A stretch of 64,000 nt of DNA. It comes from Gammaproteobacteria bacterium (GTDB lineage: Bacteria; Pseudomonadota; Gammaproteobacteria; GCA-001735895). The notes beneath the pieces are model-generated. The model was given only the letters and a program-made list of their open reading frames with translations. It did not search any database and was not told the DNA's origin. Below, in pieces: positions 8,138-17,392 of the stretch (its first letter is position 1; the number at the start of each line of letters is the position of its first letter). Location of the stretch: positions 18,314 to 82,313 of the forward strand of contig JABHSO010000025.1 of NCBI GenBank assembly GCA_018669845.1. Direction: 5' to 3'. A program made the translations under genes and the position numbers.

Positions 8138-10132
8138 ATGATAAGAAAACTTAAAAAAATCTTTATCAATATTACAGCTTTAACGACTTTCATTGTTTTA
8201 ACTGCCTGTATTTCATCTGATGATAAAGATGCTCAGGAATTTCAATATGATGCCCAGTTAAAATCCTTTAATAGCTGTGATGAACTTTCAACTTATTTGC
8301 TTGATACCGTTGATCAGGAACGTAGATTAATTGACTATTATGAATCTGATGTTGCTGTGCTGGGTGCTCCAGTAATTGAAGTTGATGCCGTTCAGGATAG
8401 TGCTTCCGGTGTTTTAGCTCCTTCCAGTGAATCCTCTAGTTCTATTGCAGATTATACCTCGACCAATAATCAGGTGACGGGTGTTGATGAAGCAGATTTC
8501 ATTAAAACAGAAGGTGATTTCACTTATATTGTAACTGGTGGTTTTTTTATCATTTTTGATACATGGCCTGCAGCTCAAAGTGAAGAACTGGCTAGAGTTA
8601 AAATAGCAGGAAATACCGCAGATTTATTTGTCTATCAGGACGTGGCCTGGGTAGTCAGTAATGTGTACAACTATGATTATGATGTGAGCAATGCAGATAA
8701 CCTGGTCAGCTTTGCTCCAAGATTGAATCGGCTAGTACATGTCAGTATGTTTGATATCTCTGATCGCAGTGTGCCCCTCTTGATAAGAGAAACAACGTTG
8801 GAAGGTTACTATGTGGATGCTCGAAGAATTGATAATCGTGTTCACATGGTCACTTCTGCAAACATTGATATTTATCCGTTGCTAGAAAATGAAACTCAGT
8901 TAGACATTGATGACTTATTGCCTGTGCTAACCGATAAGTTGTTTATTGCCGGTGAGACTATAACGAGCACAGAATTAATCAGTGACTGTGCTGATATTTA
9001 TCGACCTGGAACCGCTAATGGAACAGGCACAATGTCGGTCCTTAGTTTTGATTTAAATGATCCTGAATCTGATATAAAACGACAGACTATTATAAGTAAT
9101 TCAGGAATGGTTTATGCTAATCAGCAACATTTATACCTGGCAACAAGTGAAGATAACTTTTGGGCCTGGTTACCTGTAATGGAGGGCGAAGAGACTCCAA
9201 TACCCGGTACCACTTTTCATAAATTCAGTTTACTGAGTGATCCTGTTTATCTGGCCAGTGGGCGGGTGGATGGATACTTGATTAACCAATTTGCTATGGA
9301 TGAGTACAATGACCTTTTGAGAGCGGTTACTACTGTTTCATCCTGGTGGAGTGATGAAGATCCTGTCAATAGCCTGTTCATCCTGGAGCAGTCAGGAGAT
9401 CAGTTAATTGAAAGAAGTAAACTGACGGGATTGGGAAAGAAAGGTGAACGTATTTATGCTGCCAGATTCATCGGTGATAAAGGCTTTCTGGTGACCTTTC
9501 GGCAAATCGATCCTCTGTATACGCTTGATTTATCAAACCCCGATAACCCGCGTGTAGCCGGTGAGTTGGAAGTTCCAGGATTTTCGACCTATTTACATCC
9601 ATTGGAAGATGGGCTGCTATTAGCGATTGGGCGAGAAGTGGAAAGTAATTCAATGAAACTGAGCCTTTTTGATATCAGTGATTTCGATAATCCCGCTCTG
9701 CTAGATTCTGAAATTATCGGCTTTGGCAGTTACTCAGAGGCAGAGTACAGCCATAAAGCTTTTACATTTTTTGCTAAGGATAAATTGCTGGCACTTCCAG
9801 TTACTCACTGGAGTAATATTTTTATCTCTGGCGGGTATTCTTATTCAGATGTTTTTAATGGTTTGAAATTGTATAAAGTTGATAGAGAAACTGGTTTTGA
9901 ATTCTTTGGAGAAATCGATCATAGTAATTTTTATCGTGATGAGACTGAAAATTTCTGGTTTTATCCTGAAGCAGTTCGTCGAAGCTTTTTTGTTTCTGAT
10001 ACAGAAGAGAATAGTTTTCTATACTCTATTAGCAGTAGGGGAATGAAGGTAAATGCTGTTTTAGATTTGCAAACTGACCTGGCATCATTGCCGCTTCCTG
10101 TTTATGAATGGGATACTTTTATATTGCAATAA
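8138..10132 (+). CDS. Beta-propeller domain lipoprotein
   Basis: Secreted protein of about 664 residues with a lipoprotein signal ending in the lipobox LTAC (Cys near residue 24), so probably membrane-anchored. The rest matches the bacterial beta-propeller family (Beta_propel, PF09826-like). Typical blade segments are TNNQVTGVDEADFIKTEGDF at the start of the domain, then YIVTGGFFIIFD, and later YAARFIGDKGFLVTFRQIDP and LYTLDLSNPDNPRVAGELEV. No catalytic motif is visible; the role is unknown. ATG 8138 is chosen over GTG 8132 because the AAGGA site at 8124-8128 is better spaced. It is the first gene after the two-component pair and could be its target, but nothing in the sequence shows this. 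Confidence 0.85.
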   Translation: MIRKLKKIFINITALTTFIVLTACISSDDKDAQEFQYDAQLKSFNSCDELSTYLLDTVDQERRLIDYYESDVAVLGAPVIEVDAVQDSASGVLAPSSESSSSIADYTSTNNQVTGVDEADFIKTEGDFTYIVTGGFFIIFDTWPAAQSEELARVKIAGNTADLFVYQDVAWVVSNVYNYDYDVSNADNLVSFAPRLNRLVHVSMFDISDRSVPLLIRETTLEGYYVDARRIDNRVHMVTSANIDIYPLLENETQLDIDDLLPVLTDKLFIAGETITSTELISDCADIYRPGTANGTGTMSVLSFDLNDPESDIKRQTIISNSGMVYANQQHLYLATSEDNFWAWLPVMEGEETPIPGTTFHKFSLLSDPVYLASGRVDGYLINQFAMDEYNDLLRAVTTVSSWWSDEDPVNSLFILEQSGDQLIERSKLTGLGKKGERIYAARFIGDKGFLVTFRQIDPLYTLDLSNPDNPRVAGELEVPGFSTYLHPLEDGLLLAIGREVESNSMKLSLFDISDFDNPALLDSEIIGFGSYSEAEYSHKAFTFFAKDKLLALPVTHWSNIFISGGYSYSDVFNGLKLYKVDRETGFEFFGEIDHSNFYRDETENFWFYPEAVRRSFFVSDTEENSFLYSISSRGMKVNAVLDLQTDLASLPLPVYEWDTFILQ

Positions 10133-10138
10133 TCTGGA

Positions 10139-10290
10139 TTTCACCACGAAGGCACGAAGAGCACGAAGTAAAAAATTTGAAATAAAGTTAAAAGCTATTT
10201 TTAGATTCTTGAAACTATAAACTGATTCCGGTGAAAATCGAAGGTATTACCAAAATAAATCTTCGTGCTCTTTGTGCCTTCGTGGTGAAT
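10139..10290. repeat. Dispersed inverted repeat, family A (copy 2)
   Basis: Arms of about 29 bases at 10140-10168 (TTCACCACGAAGGCACGAAG and on to AGCACGAAG) and 10261-10289 (CTTCGTGCTC, then TTTGTGCCTTCGTGGTGAA) are near-perfect inverted copies. They flank about 92 AT-rich bases. This is the most intact of the three copies in the window. Confidence 0.85.
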
Positions 10291-10329
10291 ATCTTTTGAC
10301 CTTTTAATTATGCTGAGTTGTTACGAAAA

Positions 10330-10656
10330 ATGTTACGTAAAATATTAATTTCAACTTCGATACTGTTGCTGTCTGGCTGCACAAATAGCAGTACCATCAT
10401 CACAGGCACAGTCGCAGAAGAGATCGATTTCAACGACGTTGATGTGATTTACAATAAAAAACCTGATTGTGAATTTGATGTGATTGCACACATCAAAATC
10501 CCTGGTGAATACTATAGCAGTGATGCATTAATCGATGGGTTTAGACAAAGGGCTGCGGTAATCGGTGCACCTGCTGTGCAAATAACTTACCTTCAGCATC
10601 AGGCAACAGGTGAGTTTTATGGATCAGCCAGGGCCATTCGTTGTACCAATAATTAG
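10330..10656 (+). CDS. Small lipoprotein, unknown function
   Basis: Protein of about 108 residues with a lipoprotein signal peptide (MLRKILISTSILLLSGC, lipobox LSGC). The mature part is acidic with two further Cys residues, in KKPDCEFDV and AIRCTNN, that could form a disulfide. I do not recognise a named family with certainty. The spacing of hydrophobic strands (DVIAHIKIPG, AAVIGAPAVQITYLQ) resembles small periplasmic YdgH/RcsF-like folds. ATG 10330 is preferred over a TTG at 10318 because it gives a normal signal peptide. It stands alone between a repeat element and the next gene. Confidence 0.6.
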   Translation: MLRKILISTSILLLSGCTNSSTIITGTVAEEIDFNDVDVIYNKKPDCEFDVIAHIKIPGEYYSSDALIDGFRQRAAVIGAPAVQITYLQHQATGEFYGSARAIRCTNN

Positions 10657-10754
10657 TGCCCTGTTTGATAAGCCTGATACTACCCGTTTATTTTATTTTT
10701 TACTCTGCGGTTGTTTAAGGTTAAGCTGCGTCAAATTATAAAAAAAACATCCTG

Positions 10755-12230
10755 ATGTTCTCATTCTCAGCACAATATTCTGATGGTGAAAATAGCTATA
10801 AACTAATTGCCGCTTTATTTCTTCGCCTACTGGCACTTATATATTTTATAGCTTTTTTTACGCTGACTTTTCAAATTACCGGCCTGGCTGGTGAAGACGG
10901 TATATTGCCGTTAAGTCCCTGGTTAAATTACTTGTTGAATGACCTTGGGGGTACTGCCTTTCTCCACTTCCCGATGCTGTTCTGGTTTGATCAGAGTAAT
11001 ACCTTTCTACAATCTGCTGCCTGGGCGGGTTGTGTTTTTTCAGCTTTATTATTTCTTAATATCTGGCCTAGAATTAACCTGATTCTATTATTTATTTTTT
11101 ATCTGTCGCTGGTTACTGCTGGCCAGACCTTTATGAATTTTCAGTGGGATGGCTTGTTGCTAGAAGCTGGTTTTCTGGCAATATTTCTAAGGCCTGATTC
11201 AAAGATAATGATCTTTTTGTTCCGCTGGTTATTATTCAGATTACGCTTTATGTCTGGTATTTCTAAATTTGCCATGGGTGATCCTTCCTGGCTGGGCATG
11301 ACAGCATTAATTTTTTACTTTGAAACACAGCCTTTACCTCATGTGGGTGCCTGGTTTTTCCATAATTTACCAGAAATCCTACTGCTTACAGCTACAGTTC
11401 TGGTATTGATTGTTGAAATTATTGTGCCCTTCATGATGTTTTTGCCACGAAAATATCGCCTGATAGCTGCATGGGTCACACTTGGTTTACAGCTGCTTAT
11501 TTTATTTTCTAGCAATCATAACTGGTTTAACTTTTTGAGCATTGCACTTTGTTTATTCCTGTTTGATGACAAGGCGGTTCGACGAATAATTACCGGTGGC
11601 TTAGAGCGATGGTTAACCATGAGCTGGTCAAAAAGACTGGTAAATAGACCAACAGTATTATCAGCCTATACATGTTATATGCTGGCAATAGTATTGGTGA
11701 CAGGTGGGTTACTCAGTATTCATCGGTTAGCCACTAATCAAAGTCTGGGTAAATTTGCCGATGGATCTATTGATTTGTTGCAGCAGTGGCATATTGTGAA
11801 TGCTTACCATGTCTTTCCAACCATGACGACCCGTCAGATAGAGTTGAAAATTGAAGGTTCAATTGACGGCATTGATTGGAAGGAGTATGAATTTGTGTAT
11901 CGCCCGAACGAGCTTTCTACTCGACCTGCTATCGTTTTGCCGCATCATCCCCGGCTGGACTGGATGATGTGGTTTGTGCCTTTTCATCCCAGATTTTTGC
12001 CCTGGTTTGATTCTTTTCTGATCGCTTTACTGGACAATTCTGCAGATGTGACGGCTATGCTGAAACATAATCCCTTTAAAGATCAGGCTCCTAATTTTAT
12101 TCGAGTGAATAGCTGGCACTATGAATTTACAACGCCTGAGGAAAGAGAGTTGACAGGGAATTGGTGGAAGCGAACTTACCTGGGGCCTTTTGACCCTTTG
12201 CCCGGTAAGTTCAGATTAAATAAACTGTAA
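10755..12230 (+). CDS. Lipase maturation factor family membrane protein
   Basis: Polytopic membrane protein of 491 residues with roughly eight to ten hydrophobic helices in the first 330 residues. The C-terminal soluble part contains the family blocks WKEYEFVYRPNELSTRPAIV, PHHPRLDWMMWFVPFHPRFL and LLDNSADVTAMLKHNPF, and the N-terminal half has QWDGLLLEAGFLAIF. These match the LMF1/LMF2 family. In animals LMF1 acts in ER lipase folding; bacterial members are uncharacterised. Length is normal. A short perfect hairpin follows directly after the stop and may end transcription. Confidence 0.85.
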   Translation: MFSFSAQYSDGENSYKLIAALFLRLLALIYFIAFFTLTFQITGLAGEDGILPLSPWLNYLLNDLGGTAFLHFPMLFWFDQSNTFLQSAAWAGCVFSALLFLNIWPRINLILLFIFYLSLVTAGQTFMNFQWDGLLLEAGFLAIFLRPDSKIMIFLFRWLLFRLRFMSGISKFAMGDPSWLGMTALIFYFETQPLPHVGAWFFHNLPEILLLTATVLVLIVEIIVPFMMFLPRKYRLIAAWVTLGLQLLILFSSNHNWFNFLSIALCLFLFDDKAVRRIITGGLERWLTMSWSKRLVNRPTVLSAYTCYMLAIVLVTGGLLSIHRLATNQSLGKFADGSIDLLQQWHIVNAYHVFPTMTTRQIELKIEGSIDGIDWKEYEFVYRPNELSTRPAIVLPHHPRLDWMMWFVPFHPRFLPWFDSFLIALLDNSADVTAMLKHNPFKDQAPNFIRVNSWHYEFTTPEERELTGNWWKRTYLGPFDPLPGKFRLNKL

Positions 12231-12247
12231 GGTGCGCAGAGCGCACC
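12231..12247. repeat. Short hairpin related to repeat family B
   Basis: Perfect 7-base stem GGTGCGC-AGA-GCGCACC immediately after the LMF stop codon. It uses the end sequence of the longer family B elements at 25884 and 36792 and may be a reduced copy. It may also act as a transcript end for the gene on either side, but it has no T-run. Confidence 0.6.
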
Positions 12248-12250
12248 ATG

Positions 12251-12361
12251 TTACGAATTGATATCGCTTTCTTCGCTTAATTCAGTTTCTGAATCATCCT
12301 TTGGTTCAAGGATTTTTTGTTTATCTTCTTCTGTAAGAATGATGGTTTCATCTTCACACAT
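12251..12361 (-). CDS. Predicted 36-residue acidic peptide
   Basis: Short open frame on the minus strand, starting MCEDETIILTEEDKQKILEP and ending in a Ser/Glu/Asp-rich tail. It has a plausible ribosome-binding site (TAGGTG, five to six bases before ATG 12361) and begins 27 bases after the stop of the 386-residue gene, so it would be the second gene of a two-gene operon. It is rich in Asp and Glu with one Cys at position 2, and has no membrane segment or signal peptide. No family is recognised. It could be a small partner or substrate of the upstream protein, or a chance frame. Confidence 0.4.
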   Translation of the reverse strand: MCEDETIILTEEDKQKILEPKDDSETELSEESDINS

Positions 12362-12388
12362 AATAACACCTATTAATTTATTATTATT

Positions 12389-13549
12389 CTAACCTGGCCA
12401 ATAGTCAGTCTTTATAGCTTCTCCAAGATCAGCATCTATCAATCTCTGTCTTACTTCAAGTAGTTTCTCAATGAGTAAAGGTTCAGCTTTTTCATAAGCA
12501 TCTACATCGGGTGCACGTCTTACGACTACACCCAGTAATTCAGTGATTGCATTACCGATAGAATTTTGACTTATTGTCACAACCCATTTACCTGCATCAT
12601 TTCTATAAATGAGTTGCTTAAAAGCAGGTTGCCAGCGAATAGAGTTTGCGTATTTTGCATCTTTGATACACTGATCTCTAACGATTTTGGCGGTGCTTAG
12701 AAAGTCATTATTAAATAATAATTTTTCGATTACCTGATCTTTAAAATAGATGTCTCTTGGTATATCACCATTTCGAGTTGAAACCTGAGTAAAAAATGTA
12801 CGGTAAAAATCAATGAAACCTTTTAAAATCATGTCGTATTCTTTCCAGAAACTCACTTCTTTAATGGCATCGATTCCACCTTCTATTTCCCAGCAGGGTA
12901 AGCCCTGTGGATAACCAGTGAGCTTTAATTGTGATGAATCTCCAATAACAGGTTTTAAAATGTTGAAATCAAGGGTTTCAAAAAAGGCACAATAAGCTTC
13001 ATGCATATAACTTTGAAAAAGACTGTGCTGACCACCATCGGTTAAATTGGGATTATTTTTATCAGCAACTTCTGCATCACGTAATTGTTGTTTATCGAAT
13101 ACGATGAAATGATTGTGCAACATACGAATACTGGGAACACCGGGTGATGTCATTGGCCAGGTGGCATCCAGACTTGCTTCTCCACATAATATTAGATGAT
13201 TTTCAGGATTTGGAAATGACTCCTCCATGTATTCAATCAATATCTGGTTCATTCGATTCCACACATTACGAACCTTTTCCGGAACCTGAGTTCTTCTAAC
13301 AGGGCGACCTAAAGGGTCAAGAATACATTTTGAAGTATTGTAAATAATGGAAGTATCGAATACATTGGAGTGTCCCAGTGCTTTCCGGTACATCAATAGA
13401 TTTTCAGCATTTTGTAGCAGGCCGTTGTTATGCTCAAGATCGTTTAAATTTTCTGTGCTATTGAAAAATTCATTTGGTTTCATTCCTTCGGGTACATCAA
13501 GAGGAATAGGGCGGAAAGGAGTTGTGATTTCTCTAGGTCCGATTGTCAT
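12389..13549 (-). CDS. Conserved-looking hypothetical protein, 386 aa
   Basis: Soluble protein of 386 residues with no signal peptide and no membrane helix. I do not recognise its family. Motif-like stretches are CGEASLDATWPM, IRMLHNHFIVFD (two His in HNH spacing), DGGQHSLFQSYMHEAYCAFF and LTGYPQGLPCWEIEGG. The clustered His, Gln and Glu residues look enzyme-like, perhaps metal-binding, but this is only an impression. Codon use resembles its neighbours. It is transcribed ahead of a predicted 36-residue acidic peptide, and its start at 13549 faces the DMT transporter. Confidence 0.65.
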   Translation of the reverse strand: MTIGPREITTPFRPIPLDVPEGMKPNEFFNSTENLNDLEHNNGLLQNAENLLMYRKALGHSNVFDTSIIYNTSKCILDPLGRPVRRTQVPEKVRNVWNRMNQILIEYMEESFPNPENHLILCGEASLDATWPMTSPGVPSIRMLHNHFIVFDKQQLRDAEVADKNNPNLTDGGQHSLFQSYMHEAYCAFFETLDFNILKPVIGDSSQLKLTGYPQGLPCWEIEGGIDAIKEVSFWKEYDMILKGFIDFYRTFFTQVSTRNGDIPRDIYFKDQVIEKLLFNNDFLSTAKIVRDQCIKDAKYANSIRWQPAFKQLIYRNDAGKWVVTISQNSIGNAITELLGVVVRRAPDVDAYEKAEPLLIEKLLEVRQRLIDADLGEAIKTDYWPG

Positions 13550-13642
13550 GTTGGTCTCAATATAAATTTGTTAGACGTAAGAATACATGATTTATGGAGA
13601 CTTTAGGCTTCAAAAAAATATAGCTTATTACTTAATAGATGT

Positions 13643-14521
13643 ATGTTAATGAAAAAATCTGAAAATATTCTTTCAGCCAATTCAAAAGGTATATTACTGG
13701 CGAGTATCGGTATCCTGATACTCAGTCCTGATAGTTTACTCATCCGCCTGATTGATATCGATTTATGGACATTGATGTTTTTACGTGGGTTGTTCATGGG
13801 AGTAACGCTCTTTCTACTGAATTTTTTAATCAATAAAAAAGACTCTATTCAACAATATGTAAAACTGGATCGATTTGCCTGGGGCATTATTGTGCTGATG
13901 ACGATAAGCTCTTTTTTCTTTGTGTCGGCTATTCAAACTACGTCTGTTGCGCATACATTAATAATTGTTGGAGCCGCTCCTGTCGTGGCAGCAATATTGG
14001 GTTTAATCTTCTTACGAGAAAAAGTTTCTACAGCTACCTGGATCACCATAATGGTTGTAGTAATCGGTCTGATATTCGTGGTTTATGATGACCAGCAAAG
14101 CAGCTTGTTGGGGGATATGTACGCACTGGCTGCCTGCTTGTTGTGGTCCACAAATTTTATCCTTGCCAGATTGACCCGAATGAAAAATATGCTTTCAGCA
14201 ATGAGTGTGAGCGGATTTTTAATGGCTTTATGCAGTTTTCCTCTGGCTAATTTGAGTATTATCAGTTTTGAACAAATTATGCTGGGCTTGTTACTGGGAC
14301 TGCTGGTTGGTGTTGCATTTTCCTTAATTACCCTGGCACCACGATTTATTCCTGCAGCTGAAGTCGCTGTTTTTATGCCATTGGAATCTGTATTCGGGTC
14401 GTTACTGGTGTGGTGGTTCCTCGGGGAATACCCGGGTTTGATTTCATTATCAGCAGGACTGGTTATTATCGGGGCTATTATGCTCAATAGTTATTTTCAA
14501 ATTATTAAATCTTCGAAATGA
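13643..14521 (+). CDS. DMT superfamily (EamA) transporter
   Basis: Integral membrane protein of 292 residues with ten predicted helices arranged as two EamA repeats (about 15-145 and 155-288). Typical segments are LIIVGAAPVVAAILGLIFLR at the end of the first repeat and EVAVFMPLESVFGSLLVWWF near the end of the second. Family members export metabolites or amino acids; the substrate is unknown. An alternative start two codons later (ATG 13649) is equally plausible. It ends 56 bases before fumC on the same strand. Confidence 0.85.
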   Translation: MLMKKSENILSANSKGILLASIGILILSPDSLLIRLIDIDLWTLMFLRGLFMGVTLFLLNFLINKKDSIQQYVKLDRFAWGIIVLMTISSFFFVSAIQTTSVAHTLIIVGAAPVVAAILGLIFLREKVSTATWITIMVVVIGLIFVVYDDQQSSLLGDMYALAACLLWSTNFILARLTRMKNMLSAMSVSGFLMALCSFPLANLSIISFEQIMLGLLLGLLVGVAFSLITLAPRFIPAAEVAVFMPLESVFGSLLVWWFLGEYPGLISLSAGLVIIGAIMLNSYFQIIKSSK

Positions 14522-14577
14522 TATGTCGTCATGTGGTATATTTTAGTCAGTAAAATAGCCATTATTCGAGAAAGATT

Positions 14578-15957
14578 ATGTCGCAACAATTTCGTACAGA
14601 AAAAGACAGCATGGGTGAACTTCAGGTTCCAGAAGAAGCCCTTTACCGTGCTCAAACTCAGCGGGCAGTTAATAATTTCCCTATTAGCGGAATTCCAATA
14701 CCCCGGCAGGTTATTCGAGCTTTAGGACTGGTTAAAATTGCCTGTGCCCGCAGCAATTTTCAGCTGGGTGATCTCGATGATGATCTTGCAAAAGCTATTG
14801 AAAAAGCAGCAAATAAAGTGGTTAGCGGTGATGTTGATGAGCACTTTCCGATAGACATTTTTCAAACCGGTTCTGGCACCAGTAGTAACATGAATACCAA
14901 TGAAGTCATTTCAACTCTGGCGAGTGATGGTGATTTTAAAGTGCACCCGAATGACCATGTCAATATGGGGCAAAGTTCTAATGATGTATTCCCTTCTGCA
15001 ATTCATGTTAGTGCCTGTCTGGCAATTCATGAACAGTTGATACCTGCACTGGCTCATCTGGAAAAAACGTTGAATGATAAAGCAGAAGAGCTTAAAGACG
15101 TTGTCACAACCGGTCGTACTCACTTAATGGATGCCATGCCTATTACACTCGGGCAGGAGTTAGGAGGTTGGTCAACACAGATTAAAATGGGTTTATATCG
15201 AGTTCAGTCGAGTTTAACCCGCTTGCAAAAATTACCACAGGGTGGAACCGCTGTTGGTACGGGAATCAATGCTCATGAAGATTTTGCAGAAAAAGTGTGT
15301 GCTGAGCTGGCTTCATTAACCGGGGTACGATTTGCCCCCAAGGAAAACTTCTTTGAAGGTTTGAGTGCTCAGGATGCAGCTGTAGAAATGAGCGGACAAT
15401 TAAAAACCGTAGCCGTTTCGATGATGAAAATTTCCAATGATTTACGCTGGATGAATTCAGGGCCTCTTGCTGGAATTGGTGAAATTGCTTTACCAGCTTT
15501 GCAACCGGGAAGTTCAATCATGCCGGGAAAGGTAAACCCGGTAATTCCTGAAGCAGTCACTATGGTGTGTGCTCAGGTAATCGGAAACGATACGACAATC
15601 ACCATTGGTGGTCAGTCGGGTAATTTTCAACTAAATGTAATGCTACCAGTGATTGCCCATAATTTGATCCAAAGTATCGAACTGTTAGCGAATGCTGCAC
15701 GAGTTCTGGCCGATAAAGCCATCGATGGTTTTACGGTGAATCATGACAACATCAATAAAGCATTATCAGCTAATCCGATTCTGGTCACGGCGTTAAATCC
15801 GGTTATTGGTTATGAACTAGGGGCCAAGATTGCAAAAACAGCTTACGCTGAAAAAAGACCAGTACTGGATGTTGCCAAAGAACTGTGTGATTTATCTGAA
15901 GATGAGCTAAAGAAACTGTTAGATCCTGCAAAAATGACTCAAGGTGGTATTGGCTAG
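14578..15957 (+). CDS. fumC: Fumarate hydratase class II
   Basis: Iron-independent fumarase interconverting fumarate and L-malate in the TCA cycle. The 459-residue length is normal for a class II enzyme. Family landmarks are MGELQVPEEALYRAQTQRA near the N-terminus, GSGTSSNMNTNEVI, QSSNDVFPSAIHV, the TGRTHLMDAMPITLGQE segment and the fumarase/lyase signature GSSIMPGKVNPVIPE. The signature keeps the catalytic Ser loop. The GAGAAAG sequence before ATG 14578 is an adequate ribosome-binding site. A short family B repeat follows the stop and may terminate the transcript. Confidence 0.96.
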   Translation: MSQQFRTEKDSMGELQVPEEALYRAQTQRAVNNFPISGIPIPRQVIRALGLVKIACARSNFQLGDLDDDLAKAIEKAANKVVSGDVDEHFPIDIFQTGSGTSSNMNTNEVISTLASDGDFKVHPNDHVNMGQSSNDVFPSAIHVSACLAIHEQLIPALAHLEKTLNDKAEELKDVVTTGRTHLMDAMPITLGQELGGWSTQIKMGLYRVQSSLTRLQKLPQGGTAVGTGINAHEDFAEKVCAELASLTGVRFAPKENFFEGLSAQDAAVEMSGQLKTVAVSMMKISNDLRWMNSGPLAGIGEIALPALQPGSSIMPGKVNPVIPEAVTMVCAQVIGNDTTITIGGQSGNFQLNVMLPVIAHNLIQSIELLANAARVLADKAIDGFTVNHDNINKALSANPILVTALNPVIGYELGAKIAKTAYAEKRPVLDVAKELCDLSEDELKKLLDPAKMTQGGIG

Positions 15958-15983
15958 TCACCGTAAAGTATGCGTTGATGTAA

Positions 15984-16008
15984 GTAGGGTGCGCACGACA
16001 CACCCTAC
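15984..16008. repeat. Short inverted repeat, family B core
   Basis: GTAGGGTG and CACCCTAC arms (8 bases) flanking CGCACGACA. It sits between fumC and the DUF1415 gene and shares the GTAGGGTG unit with the longer elements at 25884-25959 and 36792-36835. Confidence 0.6.
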
Positions 16009-16026
16009 GGTTAAAGTCTTTAAACT

Positions 16027-16569
16027 ATGAAAAAAGAAAATCAAGTTATTGTCGATTCAGTTATAAGCTGGTTTGAAAAAGCTGTTCTGGGTTTAAACCT
16101 ATGCCCCTTTGCTGCAAAACCCTATCGGCTTGGGGCTATTCGTTTTGAGTTATCTAAAGCTACCGATGATGAATCCTGTCTGGTAGACCTATTATTAAAT
16201 CTGAACTTACTCGATGATCAAACCGATATTGAAACAATGGTTCTCATCATTCCTAATCATTTCAAACTATTTTCTGATTATAACCAGTTTTTAGATCTGG
16301 CTGATGCGTTAATTGAACAGCAAGGCTGGGATGGGATTTATCAGATAGCGAGTTTTCATCCTGACTATGTGTTTGCAAATAATGATGAAAATGATCGATC
16401 AAACTGGACGAATCGTTCACCTTATCCATTGCTGCATTTAATTCGAGAAACATCAATTAATAATGCAGTTGAATCTCATCCTGATATAAATGCGATTCCA
16501 CAGCGTAATGTTGAGCTCTTAAGATCTTTGAGTGAAGATAAATTAAAAGAAATTTTTGGAGATCACTAA
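16027..16569 (+). CDS. DUF1415 family protein
   Basis: Soluble protein of 180 residues. The segments VLGLNLCPFAAKPYRLGAIR, QIASFHPDYVFA and NRSPYPLLHLIRETSI are the hallmark blocks of DUF1415, a widely conserved proteobacterial family without a known function. Invariant-looking residues are Cys27, the His in SFHPDY and the His in LLHLIRE, a set that could bind a metal or cofactor. Length is normal. It is convergent with the DUF523 gene downstream. Confidence 0.85.
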   Translation: MKKENQVIVDSVISWFEKAVLGLNLCPFAAKPYRLGAIRFELSKATDDESCLVDLLLNLNLLDDQTDIETMVLIIPNHFKLFSDYNQFLDLADALIEQQGWDGIYQIASFHPDYVFANNDENDRSNWTNRSPYPLLHLIRETSINNAVESHPDINAIPQRNVELLRSLSEDKLKEIFGDH

Positions 16570-16607
16570 TTAAAAATGCCGTGCAAGCTGTGCTCTACCA
16601 GCTACTT

Positions 16608-17099
16608 CTACTTTATTTGTTCATCTATATATCTGGCGGCATCTTCTAATTCACTTTGATTGAATACCCGGATACCATTTTGTTGTAACAGGGCGGCTGT
16701 TACACCTGCACCTTCACGTAATTGATTGTTAAATGATCCATCATAGATCAGTTTATTTCCACAGGAAGGACTGCGTTTTGATAATATTGCTATAGTTATA
16801 TTATGCTTTTCACACAGTGAAAGAGCCTGTTGAGCGCCACTGAGAAATTCATCAGTTACATTATTTCCCGCTTTATCGACTACTGTTGCTGAACCCGCCA
16901 GAACATTATTTCCATCACCCCCAATAATCTCGGCAGCTATTCTTGGTACTGGAAGCCCGCCTGAAACTTCCGGGCAAAATGACATGACTCTATTGTTTTC
17001 GATCCAGCTGTTTAGCAATTTATTTTCTATGTGCTTATTTTTACCATCGTATCTTACGAGTTCTCCCAACAGGCAGGAGCTGACTAATATTTTTTGCAT
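16608..17099 (-). CDS. DUF523 family protein
   Basis: Protein of 163 residues. The start MQKILVSSCLLGELVRYDGK, the middle FCPEVSGGLPVPR and the ILSKRSPSCGNKLIYDGSFN block identify DUF523. Three conserved Cys (SSCLLG, FCPEV, SPSCG) suggest an Fe-S or metal site, by analogy with the related YbgA/DUF1722 proteins. Function is unknown. It is monocistronic as far as can be seen; the next gene upstream is divergent at 17393. Confidence 0.88.
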   Translation of the reverse strand: MQKILVSSCLLGELVRYDGKNKHIENKLLNSWIENNRVMSFCPEVSGGLPVPRIAAEIIGGDGNNVLAGSATVVDKAGNNVTDEFLSGAQQALSLCEKHNITIAILSKRSPSCGNKLIYDGSFNNQLREGAGVTAALLQQNGIRVFNQSELEDAARYIDEQIK

Positions 17100-17392
17100 A
17101 GATCGTTTAACCTTTTAGAAGGTCAATATCTGGCAGATTAAGTTGAACCTGCTGCCAGCTATCATAAAGAAAGAATATCAGCCATTGATTTAACATGACT
17201 ATTTTTCCAGTTGATAATAGTTGATGATTCTAAATATTTATTCATATGCAAATTATAGGGTATGAAATTTAATCACAATAATTTCGAAAATGAATAGCTG
17301 TATTTATTATGGATAAAAATGAGTTTATTGTTATACACTCTTTACATATTATAAAAAATACTTAATTAATTCATGTTTAGCTGTTTATCAGC
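17100..17392. other. Divergent intergenic region
   Basis: About 290 AT-rich bases between the DUF523 gene and the DUF5706-propeller gene. It must carry promoters for both, but no clear operator, hairpin or small gene stands out. The Lys-rich gene that follows has no good ribosome-binding site. Confidence 0.4.
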
